This document shows positions 43,752 through 52,541 of a stretch of DNA of 64,000 bases, piece after piece. The number at the start of each line of letters is the position of its first letter. The stretch's first letter is position 1. The position numbers and the translations under genes are program-made. The stretch is taken from NCBI GenBank assembly GCA_965224605.1, contig CBDCZP010000017.1, forward strand, positions 25,890 through 89,889. The letters run 5' to 3'. The notes under the pieces are model-generated. The model had not been told where the DNA came from and searched no databases. It was given only the letters and a program-made list of their open reading frames with translations. This DNA comes from HyVt-477 sp965224605 (GTDB lineage: Bacteria; Pseudomonadota; Gammaproteobacteria; Thiotrichales; Thiotrichaceae).

Positions 43752-45590
43752 ATGTCAGATATAAAAAAAGGTGCACTAGTCTACTACAAGAGCAAAGCTG
43801 CGATCGTTAATGGAGTTAGTGACAAAATAGAAATTACATTTTTCAAAACAACGAAGCGAGTACGTGATAAAGATATAGTGTTATTACACCCGGGGCCCAT
43901 TAGTGATGTCTCATTATTGGAATTAGATTTACCACAATCTCTCGATACTCTCGAGGAAACTATTGAGCTTTTAGATGGAGAAGCGGTATCTTTAGCTGAT
44001 CTGACTGATCTTCTGTACGGAGACTTCACGCCACAAAGTGCATGGTCTAGCTGGATGTTTGTTACCGATGGTCTGTATTTTGACGCAGAGGGTGGCACAG
44101 ATTCTATAAAAGCTCGTTCGCTAGAGGTTATTAATGCTGAAAAAGAAAAAAGACAAGCACGACAACAACAGCAAGAAGCATGGGATTCTTTAATTGACAG
44201 AATTAAGCAAGGTCGAATTGATAAAGATGATTATAGTCATCTTGTGGAAGTCGAGCAGGTTGCTATAGGGGAACGTGAAAATAGTCGTATTTTGAAAACT
44301 ATTGGTATTCCTGAAAATAAAGAATCAGCCCATAAATTGCTCTTAAAACTAGGTTATTGGGAGCAAGAATATAATCCTTGGCCACGGCGTCTAGGCATAA
44401 CGATGAGTGATCCTGAATTAGCCATACCTAAAGCACTGGATTGTGAGCGTCGTGACTTGCAACACATGCAAGCTTGGGCAATTGATGATGCTGGCAATCA
44501 AGACCCTGATGATGCAATCTCATTAGAAGGTGATCGTTTGTGGGTGCATATTGCTGATGTTTCTTCACTCGTCACAGCAGGGTCTGAACTGGATGTTGAG
44601 GCACGTTCTCGCGGTACCAATCTGTACTTACCTGATCAAGTCATACATATGTTACCGACAAGTATTACAGAACAACTGGGCTTAGGGCTGCAACAAAAAA
44701 GCATCGCTTTATCAATAAGCTTTGTTGTCACAGACAAGGGAGAACTTGATGATATAGAAGTGTGTTTTTCTTCACTCAATGTAACGCGCACGACTTATGA
44801 TGATGCGGATAAAGCGCTAGACACTACTTTTGCTGATATAAAAGCAGTAACTGATCGTTATCATCAACGCAGGATGGATAACGATGCTGCCATGTTAGAT
44901 TTTCCAGAAGTTAATATACAGGTGAAAGATGGAAAGATTTCCATACATCCATACGGTCGCAGTGGTAGTCGGCAATTAGTCACAGAAGCGATGCTGGCTG
45001 CTGGTGAGGCCGTTTCCATCTTTGCTACGGAAAATAATATTCCTATCCCTTACGCATATCAGCCAGAACCTGAAGAGATTCAATATCCTCAAAAACTGTC
45101 TGAACATTATGCTTATCGTCGTCGTTTTAAGGCTTCGCGTCACGCAACTGCGCCCGCAGCTCATTTTGGCCTTGGCTTGCCTTCTTATACACGTGTAACC
45201 AGCCCAATGCGGCGTTATCTTGATTTGGTTGTACACCAGCAACTTAGAGCGTTTTTGAGCGAACAACCTTTACTGGAAAATGAGGCTCTGGTGGAGCGTA
45301 TTGGTATTGCCGATGAAGGTTCGTTTGCAGCACGAAAAGCCGAACGTTTTTCAAATCAGCACTGGAAATTATTGTATTTACAACAGCAAAGCCAGCAAGA
45401 AAAGTGGCAAGGTGAAGCGATAGTAGTGATGCAAGAAGAACGCAAAACCTGTGTCATTCTGCCGGATATAGCATTAGAGCCTAAATTGCGCAAAGAGAAG
45501 GATATTGCGCTGGATGCTTCAATAACCGTTGAACTGCAATCAATCAATATTCCTGATTTGTTGGCAAATTTTCGTATTGTAAGCATGTAA
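43752..45590 (+). CDS. RNB-domain ribonuclease (RNase II-like)
   Basis: This 612-aa exoribonuclease has an N-terminal small barrel (KKGALVYYKSKAAIVNG) and helical region in place of the usual cold-shock domains, and then the RNB catalytic domain: AWAIDDAGNQDPDDAISLEG (the Asp cluster that binds Mg2+), LWVHIADVSSLVTAGSELD, NLYLPDQVIHMLPTSIT and YTRVTSPMRRYLDLVVHQQL. The C-terminal S1 domain is short. This layout is like the RNase II-type proteins of cyanobacteria and Deinococcus rather than E. coli Rnb. No clear ribosome site was seen before the ATG. Confidence 0.85.
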   Translation: MSDIKKGALVYYKSKAAIVNGVSDKIEITFFKTTKRVRDKDIVLLHPGPISDVSLLELDLPQSLDTLEETIELLDGEAVSLADLTDLLYGDFTPQSAWSSWMFVTDGLYFDAEGGTDSIKARSLEVINAEKEKRQARQQQQEAWDSLIDRIKQGRIDKDDYSHLVEVEQVAIGERENSRILKTIGIPENKESAHKLLLKLGYWEQEYNPWPRRLGITMSDPELAIPKALDCERRDLQHMQAWAIDDAGNQDPDDAISLEGDRLWVHIADVSSLVTAGSELDVEARSRGTNLYLPDQVIHMLPTSITEQLGLGLQQKSIALSISFVVTDKGELDDIEVCFSSLNVTRTTYDDADKALDTTFADIKAVTDRYHQRRMDNDAAMLDFPEVNIQVKDGKISIHPYGRSGSRQLVTEAMLAAGEAVSIFATENNIPIPYAYQPEPEEIQYPQKLSEHYAYRRRFKASRHATAPAAHFGLGLPSYTRVTSPMRRYLDLVVHQQLRAFLSEQPLLENEALVERIGIADEGSFAARKAERFSNQHWKLLYLQQQSQQEKWQGEAIVVMQEERKTCVILPDIALEPKLRKEKDIALDASITVELQSINIPDLLANFRIVSM

Positions 45591-45630
45591 TGTTACTGAC
45601 TAGTCTGTGACTCTCGTTGGTTTTGGTATA

Positions 45631-47223
45631 TCAAAACCTGATAGGATCAAGAATAGAGTCAACATTTTCCAACTCAGGGTTAGGTTTAGGGTAATCTAAC
45701 GTATAATGTAAACCACGGCTTTCATGGCGTTGGAGTGCTGATTCAATAATCAAATCAGCGACAATAGCAAGGTTTCTGAGTTCGATAAGATCACTTGTCA
45801 CTCGAAAGTTCGAATAATATTCATCAATTTCCGAGAGTAGTAGCTTCATTCGGTTATGGGCGCGTTCCAGACGTTTTGTCGTTCTCACAATACCCACGTA
45901 GTCCCACATGAAACGTCTCACTTCATCCCAGTTATGATTGATCACAACACGTTCGTCCGAATCCGTAACACGGCTTTCATCCCAATCTGGAATATCGGCT
46001 TGAACAACAGATTCATCGTTGCGCTTGATAATATCTTTACTAACAGCATGACCAAAAACTATACATTCTAGCAAGGAGTTACTTGCCATTCGGTTTGCTC
46101 CGTGTAATCCCGTGAACGATGCTTCACCAATACAATACAAATGATCAACATCTGTACGCCCACCAAGATCAGTCATTATTCCTCCACAGGTATAATGTGC
46201 TGCTGGAACCACGGGAATCGGTTCTGTTGCCATGTCATAGCCAAATTGTTTGCAGTTCTTATAGACATTAGGGAAGTGTTCCAGAATAAAATCTTTCGAG
46301 CGGTGGCTTATATCCAAAAAAACGGAATCAATGCCCCTTTTTTTCATTTCGTTATCAATGGCACGGGCGACAATATCTCTTGGCGCAAGCTCGGCACGAG
46401 GATCATAATCTGGCATAAAACGCCTACCATCAGGTAATAGTAATTTACCACCTTCACCTCTTACTGCTTCAGTAATCAAGCTAGATTTGGCATGCGGATG
46501 ATATAAGCAAGTAGGGTGGAACTGCATAAACTCCATGTTGGCTACACGGCAGCCTGCTCGCCACCCCATGGCAATGCCATCACCGCTTGAACCATCAGGG
46601 TTACTGGTATAAAGATAGACCTTACTGCTTCCGCCACTGGCGATTACACTATGCTTGGCTGAAAATGTTTTTATTTTGTTATTCTTTTTATCCAGGACAT
46701 AAGCCCCTAAACAATGATTTTCCTTAAGTCCCAGTCGACGAGTGGTAATAAAGTCTACAGCGATATGGTATTCAAATAGCTGGATATTGGTTTTGTTCTT
46801 GGCAACATCGAGTAGGGTTGTTTCAATGGCGCGTCCACTAGCGTCAGCTGCATGGGCGATACGTCTGTGGCTATGCCCCCCTTCGCGAGTAAGATGCAGA
46901 TGATTGCTACCATCGGCTGCTTCTTCACGGGTGAACGGTACGCCTATTCCCTCAAGCCAACGAATAGCATCAGGCCCACTTTCAACGACAAAGCGAACGG
47001 TCTCTTCTCGACAAAGACCGGCTCCTGCATCTAACGTATCCTGAATATGGGATTCTATAGAATCGGCTTCATCCATTACGGCTGAAATACCACCTTGTGC
47101 ATAAAAAGTGCTGCCTTCTGTGAGTTTCTGTTTACTAAGCACTGCCACTTTCATTGTTGCCGGTAGACTGAGTGCCAAGCTAAGGCCTGATGCACCGCTG
47201 CCGATTATAAGTACGTCATACAT
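45631..47223 (-). CDS. nadB: L-aspartate oxidase
   Basis: NadB oxidises L-aspartate to iminoaspartate, the first step of de novo NAD synthesis. This 530-aa FAD enzyme has the dinucleotide loop VLIIGSGASGLSLAL, then AQGGISAVMDEADS, HLTREGGHSHRRIAHAADAS, an active-site PTCLYHPHAKSSLITEAVRG, and the FAD-binding GEASFTGLHGANRMASNSLL. The ATG at 47223 gives the expected N-terminus; the 27-residue extension that is open upstream lacks family sequence. No purine-rich ribosome site precedes this ATG. It is divergent from rpoE, a classic gammaproteobacterial layout. Confidence 0.95.
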   Translation of the reverse strand: MYDVLIIGSGASGLSLALSLPATMKVAVLSKQKLTEGSTFYAQGGISAVMDEADSIESHIQDTLDAGAGLCREETVRFVVESGPDAIRWLEGIGVPFTREEAADGSNHLHLTREGGHSHRRIAHAADASGRAIETTLLDVAKNKTNIQLFEYHIAVDFITTRRLGLKENHCLGAYVLDKKNNKIKTFSAKHSVIASGGSSKVYLYTSNPDGSSGDGIAMGWRAGCRVANMEFMQFHPTCLYHPHAKSSLITEAVRGEGGKLLLPDGRRFMPDYDPRAELAPRDIVARAIDNEMKKRGIDSVFLDISHRSKDFILEHFPNVYKNCKQFGYDMATEPIPVVPAAHYTCGGIMTDLGGRTDVDHLYCIGEASFTGLHGANRMASNSLLECIVFGHAVSKDIIKRNDESVVQADIPDWDESRVTDSDERVVINHNWDEVRRFMWDYVGIVRTTKRLERAHNRMKLLLSEIDEYYSNFRVTSDLIELRNLAIVADLIIESALQRHESRGLHYTLDYPKPNPELENVDSILDPIRF

Positions 47224-47395
47224 ATGTTTTATTATAGGAGGAATAGGTGGTTGAAATGGATCAAAAGAGGTAATATATTGCACTGATTTTACTAATACTA
47301 CCAATGATGCTTCGATAAAGTGGGCAATTAAACTCTACGTTCTCATCTGAAGCAATGTTCTTAGTAAATTATTAGAAGTTATTTGTGGTAAAAAT

Positions 47396-47421
47396 GGAAC
47401 TTTTTTAGTCTTTTAGGTCTA
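47396..47421 (+). promoter_or_regulatory. Candidate sigma-E promoter of rpoE
   Basis: GGAACTT at 47396-47402 and GTCTA at 47417-47421 match the sigma-E -35 and -10 boxes, with a 15-nt gap between GAACTT and TCTA (one short of the usual 16). It lies about 78 nt upstream of the rpoE ATG, as expected for an autoregulated sigma-E promoter. Confidence 0.6.
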
Positions 47422-47498
47422 TTAATGATATCTGAAAGAGATAATGGTTTTTGCCCGGGTTCTTAAGGAACCTCTGATTAATAAGGAGATGAGCCCAT

Positions 47499-48074
47499 AT
47501 GGGCACAAGCCAAACAGATTTAGAATTGGTGAGGCGCGTTCAAGCGGGTGAGAAACAAGCGTTTGATGTGTTGGTTCTTAAATACCAACAGAAAGTCGTT
47601 AATCTCGTCATGCGCTATGTTCGTGATCAACATATTGCCATGGATATTTCACAGGAAGCGTTTATTAAAGCCTATAAAGGGCTTAAAAACTTTCGCGGTG
47701 ATAGCGCTTTTTATACGTGGTTATATCGTATAGCCATTAATACGGCAAAGAATCATCTAGTGACAATGAGCCGTCGATTGCCTACAAATGATATTGATCC
47801 ACAGGAAGCGGAACAATTTGAAAGTGCGGAAAGATTACATAGTACAGCGAACCCTGAGAGTGAGATGCAAAAAGATGAGATTCATAAGGCGATTATCGAC
47901 TCGATAGAAAGCTTGCCAGACGATTTGCGAACAGCAATAACATTAAGAGAAATAGAAGGCTTTAGCTATGAAGAAATCTCCGCAACAATGGACTGCCCTA
48001 TAGGTACAGTCCGATCCAGAATTTTCCGAGCAAGAGAGTCAATTGAATCAAAGATAGGGCCGCTAATGGATTAG
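47499..48074 (+). CDS. rpoE: RNA polymerase sigma factor RpoE (sigma-24, AlgU)
   Basis: This 191-aa ECF sigma factor directs envelope-stress transcription. Region 2 (LVLKYQQKVVNLVMRYVRDQ, then DISQEAFIKAYKGLKNFRGD, SAFYTWLYRIAINTAKNHLV) and region 4 (LPDDLRTAITLREIEGFSYE, then CPIGTVRSRIFRARESIESK) fit RpoE/AlgU closely. GGAG about 7-8 nt before the ATG acts as ribosome site. It heads rpoE-rseA-rseB-rseC-mucD and is preceded by a sigma-E-like promoter. Repeat ends of the GGGCATCTCTATTAAT type stand on both sides of the gene. Confidence 0.97.
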   Translation: MGTSQTDLELVRRVQAGEKQAFDVLVLKYQQKVVNLVMRYVRDQHIAMDISQEAFIKAYKGLKNFRGDSAFYTWLYRIAINTAKNHLVTMSRRLPTNDIDPQEAEQFESAERLHSTANPESEMQKDEIHKAIIDSIESLPDDLRTAITLREIEGFSYEEISATMDCPIGTVRSRIFRARESIESKIGPLMD

Positions 48075-48118
48075 GATGTGTGATGACGCGGCGTGCAAAA
48101 TATCTGAAGAAAGCCTCT

Positions 48119-48170
48119 TAAGAAAAAAGATCTCTGTTAATAAATAATAAGTTTTTAAGACACCCTTAGA
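48119..48170. repeat. Repeat family, copy C (degenerate), between rpoE and rseA
   Basis: The left part TTAAG...ATCTCTGTTAATAAAT and the right part ACACCCTTAGAGTAGGG resemble the ends of copies A and B and the solo end at 7956-7980. The core is lost. It takes up most of the 109-bp rpoE-rseA gap and could affect rseA expression. Confidence 0.4.
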
Positions 48171-48183
48171 GTAGGGCAACACT

Positions 48184-48804
48184 ATGAATAAAAATACAAC
48201 AACAACAACTAAAACAGAATACTTGTCTGCTTTTCTGGATGATGAAACTGGAGTATTCGAACAGCGTCGCATGTTGGATGAAGTCCAAAAAGATAATAGC
48301 CTTCAACAGAAAGTCGCACATTATTCTTTGATTGGTGAGGCCATGCGACATGAGAATTCCGCTGTAACGGTACAAGCTAATTTTTTGATCGGCATTCATG
48401 ATCAGCTAGAGACTGAATCTGCTTATACTAAAATTCATGTCAAAAAAGCGGCTAATCAGGCATCGTGGTTGCGACCTATCACGGGCGTTGCACTTGCAGC
48501 CAGCTTGGTAGCGGTTACTGTCATTGCCATAAATTTAAATAAGAGCCAAACACCTCTGAGTGAAGCGAGCATGATGGCTCAACAAACATCAGAATCAATG
48601 CAATCTACTACATCAAAGATCATACTTGCAACCAATAGCACTAGCATCAGCAAGGACTCATCATCACCTGCGATAGCGTTTCATTCTTTGGATTCTGCCT
48701 GGCGTAATCGACTGAAGAGGTACGTGAATAGTCATACAAAATATGCTTCGACCTCAGCTATCATGCCATCTGTCCGCGCGGCTAGTTATGCTTCGAGCTA
48801 TTAG
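48184..48804 (+). CDS. rseA: Anti-sigma-E factor RseA (MucA)
   Basis: RseA holds RpoE inactive at the inner membrane and is cut by DegS-type and RseP proteases on stress. The N-terminal cytosolic domain has EYLSAFLDDETGVFEQRRML and YSLIGEAMRHENSAV (RseA_N). One TM segment (PITGVALAASLVAVTVIAI) lies near residues 98-116. The periplasmic C-terminal tail is Ser/Thr-rich and ends RAASYASSY, which suits a DegS PDZ-linked system. Its length is 206 aa. The rseB start lies 4 nt past its stop. Confidence 0.93.
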   Translation: MNKNTTTTTKTEYLSAFLDDETGVFEQRRMLDEVQKDNSLQQKVAHYSLIGEAMRHENSAVTVQANFLIGIHDQLETESAYTKIHVKKAANQASWLRPITGVALAASLVAVTVIAINLNKSQTPLSEASMMAQQTSESMQSTTSKIILATNSTSISKDSSSPAIAFHSLDSAWRNRLKRYVNSHTKYASTSAIMPSVRAASYASSY

Positions 48805-48808
48805 CCCT

Positions 48809-49849
48809 ATGCATAAGTCATTGCTTTCTTTTGTTCTTATCTCGCTTACAACTTCATCGGTTTATGCTAATGATGCGGTCATTTTATTAAACCAGATGAA
48901 TGATGCCTTGCATACATTGGAATATCAGGGAAAACTTATTTATTTGAAAAATGGGGAGGTTTCAAATCTCTCGATTCGTCATACTATGGAAAACGGTGCT
49001 GAGAAAGAAGTCATTGCTTCATTGGATGAAAGTGGTGATGAATATATCAGAGAGTCTAATGCTTTCTCATTATCGGGTTTGCCGAAGATAACTCCACAAA
49101 TGCAAGATGTGTATTCGTTTGATCTTGGAGGAATGGGCAAAGTAGCTGGTCGACCTTGTCGTATAGTGTTAGCTCGCCCCAAAGACAGGAAACGATACTT
49201 ACAAAAGTATTGTATTGATCTTGATCGCAGTGTTTTACTGAAGTACTCATTGATCAATCAACACCATGAGCCTGTTGAACGCTTTATGTTCACTGATTTC
49301 CAAATTCTTTCGACTCGAAAAATTGTAGCGGAAACCAGAGAATCAGAACCTTCCGATGTTTTAAGTTTTTCTAATGCAAAACGCAGTAGTGCGACTAAGA
49401 TGCAAGAAATGTCTAATTCACTGATGCCGAATCCTGCCTTATCAGCAGAAAGAACTGAAAAAGACGGGGTAATAAGCCAAATTGAAAACAATGACATGGA
49501 GTCTTCGATAGCTTTAAACGCATCAAAGATTAATAGTTCTCCAGATCAATACAGTGATTGGTTCTTTGATTCATTACCCGCCGGTTTCAATATTGTTTCT
49601 GCGGATAAAGAAAAAAATCCAGAAAGTGAAGATGAGCAGATTATTATTAGTGATGGATTAAGCTCAGTTTCCGTATTCATAAGCTCTGACAAAAATATTG
49701 CGAAGCAATATAAGCCCATTCAATCGGGAGCTTTAAATATATTAACTAAAGTTTATCAAGGGCATGCTGTCACCTTGGTGGGTGAAGTACCGGAGGCTAC
49801 TTTGCACGACATATTTAAAGGAATAAAAAAAGCTACGATAGATAAATAG
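48809..49849 (+). CDS. rseB: Sigma-E regulator RseB (MucB)
   Basis: RseB is a periplasmic protein that shields RseA and senses mislocalised lipoproteins or LPS. The signal peptide is HKSLLSFVLISLTTSSVYAN. The MucB/RseB N-domain has LEYQGKLIYLKNGEVSNLSI and VAGRPCRIVLARPKDRKRYL (a long Arg/Lys stretch) followed by YCIDLDRSVLLKYSLINQ. The C-domain ends with VTLVGEVPEATLHDIFKGIK. I chose ATG at 48809 (346 aa) since it starts right at the signal peptide; an ATG at 48788 would overlap rseA by 17 nt. The gap of 4 nt to rseA points to coupling. Confidence 0.92.
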   Translation: MHKSLLSFVLISLTTSSVYANDAVILLNQMNDALHTLEYQGKLIYLKNGEVSNLSIRHTMENGAEKEVIASLDESGDEYIRESNAFSLSGLPKITPQMQDVYSFDLGGMGKVAGRPCRIVLARPKDRKRYLQKYCIDLDRSVLLKYSLINQHHEPVERFMFTDFQILSTRKIVAETRESEPSDVLSFSNAKRSSATKMQEMSNSLMPNPALSAERTEKDGVISQIENNDMESSIALNASKINSSPDQYSDWFFDSLPAGFNIVSADKEKNPESEDEQIIISDGLSSVSVFISSDKNIAKQYKPIQSGALNILTKVYQGHAVTLVGEVPEATLHDIFKGIKKATIDK

Positions 49850-49993
49850 AGCTCATGATCTATTGTTGTGTTCATAGAACATATAGAATATAACCCTATA
49901 AATCAGCAGAATAACCTTTCATAGGGAAGTTTAACATGAGAAAAAGCACGTAAAGTTAAGCAAGAATTAAGCTGTAAAAGCCTAGACTATGTA

Positions 49994-50139
49994 TAGGGCA
50001 CTCTTTATTAATTGCCTTTTTGTCCGATTACTGCGTTGGATGGATTTTTCGATCCTCATGTGTTTCATATACACTACGGGTCTCAAAATCCATCCGCCTT
50101 GTCCTCGAACAAAAAATTCTAATTAATAGAGATGCCCTA
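49994..50139. repeat. Palindromic repeat family, copy B (146 bp, full form)
   Basis: The ends are inverted: TAGGGCACTCTTTATTAATT at the left against TAGGGCATCTCTATTAATT read from the right. Inner arms also pair, as GGATGGATTTTT (left) with AAAATCCATCC (right). The whole 146 bp can fold as one hairpin. It occupies the rseB-rseC gap and shares about 60 bp with copy A. There is no coding content. It is MITE- or REP-like. Confidence 0.75.
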
Positions 50140-50203
50140 AAGATTCCCATAAGGTCTTGGTCAAAACGGTCTGTTTACATTCTAATTTCACCAGGATCAT
50201 ATT

Positions 50204-50740
50204 ATGCATAGCAATTATAAAAACAATAAAGAATGGGCTAATGAAATGATTGAAGAAATGGCAGAAGTACGGTCTGTAGGTCAAGGTTTTGCAGAAATAT
50301 TACCAGCGTCAAGTGGTAGCTGTTCTAGCTGCTCATCAAATACAAGCTGCTCATCATCTGTAAAGTTATTTAGTTTTTTATCTCCAACTAAAACAGAATT
50401 GCACACACTGCGTGCGCAAAATCCTGTGTACGCAAAACCGGGTGATACTGTTGTTGTCGGTGTGCGCCCTAATACTGTATTGAAAGGCTCATTCTTAGCT
50501 TACATACTCCCCCTGATTACGCTAATTATTTTCGCGGTTCTTGGTGATATTCTTGCTGGCTACTTTGGTGTAAACCCCGAACTAGGCAGTATATTGATGG
50601 GGCTGTTTGGTCTCTATTTGGGGTTTCAAATCTTGTCAGAGCTTTTTAAAAAATCCGTCATATCACATCACTTTGAAGCGGTCATTCTTCGCGTTGTTGA
50701 TCAACAAGCACATCCTGTGGCGTTCTCACTTTCATCATAA
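50204..50740 (+). CDS. rseC: RseC/MucC-family regulator
   Basis: This 178-aa inner-membrane protein is the third member of the rse operon. RseC acts on sigma-E output and takes part in SoxR reduction and electron transfer in other species. Its N-terminal EEMAEVRSVGQGFAEI leads to a cysteine cluster CSSCSSNTSCSSS (residues about 45-57), which fits the metal or Fe-S site of the family. Two TM segments (SFLAYILPLITLIIFAVLGD and LGSILMGLFGLYLGFQIL) follow. It has AGGA 8 nt before the ATG. The upstream repeat places its leader far from rseB, so it may have its own control. Confidence 0.9.
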   Translation: MHSNYKNNKEWANEMIEEMAEVRSVGQGFAEILPASSGSCSSCSSNTSCSSSVKLFSFLSPTKTELHTLRAQNPVYAKPGDTVVVGVRPNTVLKGSFLAYILPLITLIIFAVLGDILAGYFGVNPELGSILMGLFGLYLGFQILSELFKKSVISHHFEAVILRVVDQQAHPVAFSLSS

Positions 50741-50809
50741 ATTACAGTTGATTTCTCACAAAAAGGCTGCATCTTAACAAGCATTACATTTCTTAAATGA
50801 GTTATATAC

Positions 50810-52234
50810 ATGGCTAAACTGGCGATTTCTTTTTATCTCTCGGCACTAATGATCTTGCTGCCTTTACAGGTTGCATCAGCTGCCGAATTACCTAATTTCA
50901 CAGAACTTGTAAAAAAACAAAGTCCCGCAGTAGTAAACATAAGTACTACGATCAAGCCAGCAGATGATAAAGAATCCCGGCGTTCTATACCCTCAATGCC
51001 CTCAATGCCTTTTCCAAAAGATGGGAATCATGAATTCAATGATTTGTTTCGTCATTTCTTTGATGATGAAGATCCTGCCTATAACGATACCAGTTCATTA
51101 GGGTCGGGGTTTATTCTTAGTGCCGATGGTTATATTCTCACTAATCATCATGTGGTAGCCAATGCCAATGAAATCATCGTTAAACTCAGTGACCGACGTG
51201 AATTAGTTGCAGAATTAGTGGGTAGTGATCTGCGTAGTGATATAGCGTTACTGAAAGTAGATGCAACAGACCTGCCAACACTCTCAACAGGTCAATCCAG
51301 TCTGCTAGAGGTGGGTGAGTGGGTTGTCGCTATTGGTTCTCCCTTTGGTTTTGACCATAGTGTGACGGTTGGGATCGTAAGCGCAAAAGAACGTAATTTA
51401 CCTAGCGATAGTTATGTTCCTTTCATTCAAACTGATGTTGCTATTAACCCTGGCAACTCAGGCGGTCCTTTGTTTAATCTTAAGGGTGAAGTTGTGGGTG
51501 TTAACTCTCAAATTTATAGTCGCACAGGTGGTTTTATGGGGCTGTCATTTGCCATCCCTATTGATGTGGCTATGGATGTTGTGAATCAGCTAAAGACGAA
51601 AGGTAAAGTCAGTCGTGGTTGGCTGGGTGTTCGGATTCAAGAAATAACTAGAGATTTAGCAAAATCCTTTAAAATGAAGCAAATTAGAGGTGCATTGGTT
51701 GCACAAGTACTTGATGAAAGTTCTGCAAAAGGGATACTTGAAGGTGGTGATGTCATCATAGAGTTTGATGGCAAGAAAGTCACTACCGTCTCTGCTTTGC
51801 CTGTTATCGTGGGTCAAACAACGGTAGGCAAAGAGGTCGATGTAAAAGTGTTGCGAAATGGACTAGAAAAAACACTAAAACTCACAATCGCAGAGCTGCC
51901 CGAAGATCTCGGAAAAGTATCTAAAAACGAGAAAAAAGAACCTGAAAAGAATGATGATAAAGTTGCTCTTGGTATGATTATCCAAGATCTTGATGATAAT
52001 GTGCGTAAATCATTAAATATTTCCTCTGGTGTTCTTGTACATAAGGTAAAACCTGGCTCCGCTGCTAATGCAGGGATTGTACCCGGTGATGTTATTACTA
52101 CGGTTGCCGGAAAACCCATCGACACTACTCAACAATTTATTGATATATCGAAAGGTTTCAAGAAAGGTGATGTGATCGCCATTTTGATTAAACGAGAAGG
52201 CACTGCAAGGTTTGTTGCGTTAAAAATCCATTAG
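50810..52234 (+). CDS. mucD: Periplasmic serine endoprotease MucD (DegP/DegQ family)
   Basis: MucD degrades misfolded periplasmic proteins in the sigma-E response. This 474-aa protein has a signal peptide (AISFYLSALMILLPLQVASA) and the catalytic triad His (ILTNHHVVANAN, about 113), Asp (LRSDIALLKVDA, about 144) and Ser (INPGNSGGPLFNLKGE, about 215). The two PDZ domains are near WLGVRIQEITRDLAKSFKMK and LGMIIQDLDDNVRKSLNISS. A charged linker (PEDLGKVSKNEKKEPEKNDD) joins them. It follows rseC by 69 nt. Confidence 0.96.
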   Translation: MAKLAISFYLSALMILLPLQVASAAELPNFTELVKKQSPAVVNISTTIKPADDKESRRSIPSMPSMPFPKDGNHEFNDLFRHFFDDEDPAYNDTSSLGSGFILSADGYILTNHHVVANANEIIVKLSDRRELVAELVGSDLRSDIALLKVDATDLPTLSTGQSSLLEVGEWVVAIGSPFGFDHSVTVGIVSAKERNLPSDSYVPFIQTDVAINPGNSGGPLFNLKGEVVGVNSQIYSRTGGFMGLSFAIPIDVAMDVVNQLKTKGKVSRGWLGVRIQEITRDLAKSFKMKQIRGALVAQVLDESSAKGILEGGDVIIEFDGKKVTTVSALPVIVGQTTVGKEVDVKVLRNGLEKTLKLTIAELPEDLGKVSKNEKKEPEKNDDKVALGMIIQDLDDNVRKSLNISSGVLVHKVKPGSAANAGIVPGDVITTVAGKPIDTTQQFIDISKGFKKGDVIAILIKREGTARFVALKIH

Positions 52235-52283
52235 TGCTATCTGTATTTCTGTTTCCTTGTAACGAAAAAAGAGCGTTAGTAAT

Positions 52284-52541
52284 ATCTCAAAAGAGTTCAT
52301 TATTTATACCCGAGATGGCTGTCATTTGTGTGAGCAGATGACAGCCTCTTTGTTTATGTTGCAAACTTCTTTGCGTCAGCAAGATATCCATTTTAAACTT
52401 CATTTTATTGACATTGATGAAGATCCTGCCTTGATTAAGAAATATAATGCAGATGTACCTGTTGTAATGTTTGATAATACGGTACTATTTCGCCACTTTT
52501 TTGATGAAGATAAACTGAGGCAGGCACTCGTTCATGGGTGA
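52284..52541 (+). CDS. Glutaredoxin-like protein with non-standard start
   Basis: This is a short thioredoxin-fold protein, most like small glutaredoxin-family proteins, with motif FIIYTRDGCHLCEQM (CxxC = CHLC) and later IDIDEDPALIKKYNADVPVV (the cis-Pro loop). The in-frame region upstream of the CxxC contains no ATG, GTG or TTG before the stop at 52260-52262. The first TTG (52326) starts after the first Cys and would destroy the site. A start at ATC (52284) would give SKEFIIYTRDGCHLC as N-terminus and about 85 aa; ATT at 52302 is another option. The stop overlaps lepA by 8 nt, so translation is probably coupled. Confidence 0.65.
   Translation: MSKEFIIYTRDGCHLCEQMTASLFMLQTSLRQQDIHFKLHFIDIDEDPALIKKYNADVPVVMFDNTVLFRHFFDEDKLRQALVHG

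Noticed and set aside
45619..45640. Hairpin GGTTTTG/CAAAACC between the RNB gene and nadB as a bidirectional terminator
   Set aside because: The stem is weak and AT-rich, overlaps the nadB stop, and lacks a T-run on either side.
50020..50211. Small ORF in the rseB-rseC gap
   Set aside because: It lies mostly within the 146-bp palindromic repeat and runs into the rseC leader. Its composition is that of repeat DNA, not protein.
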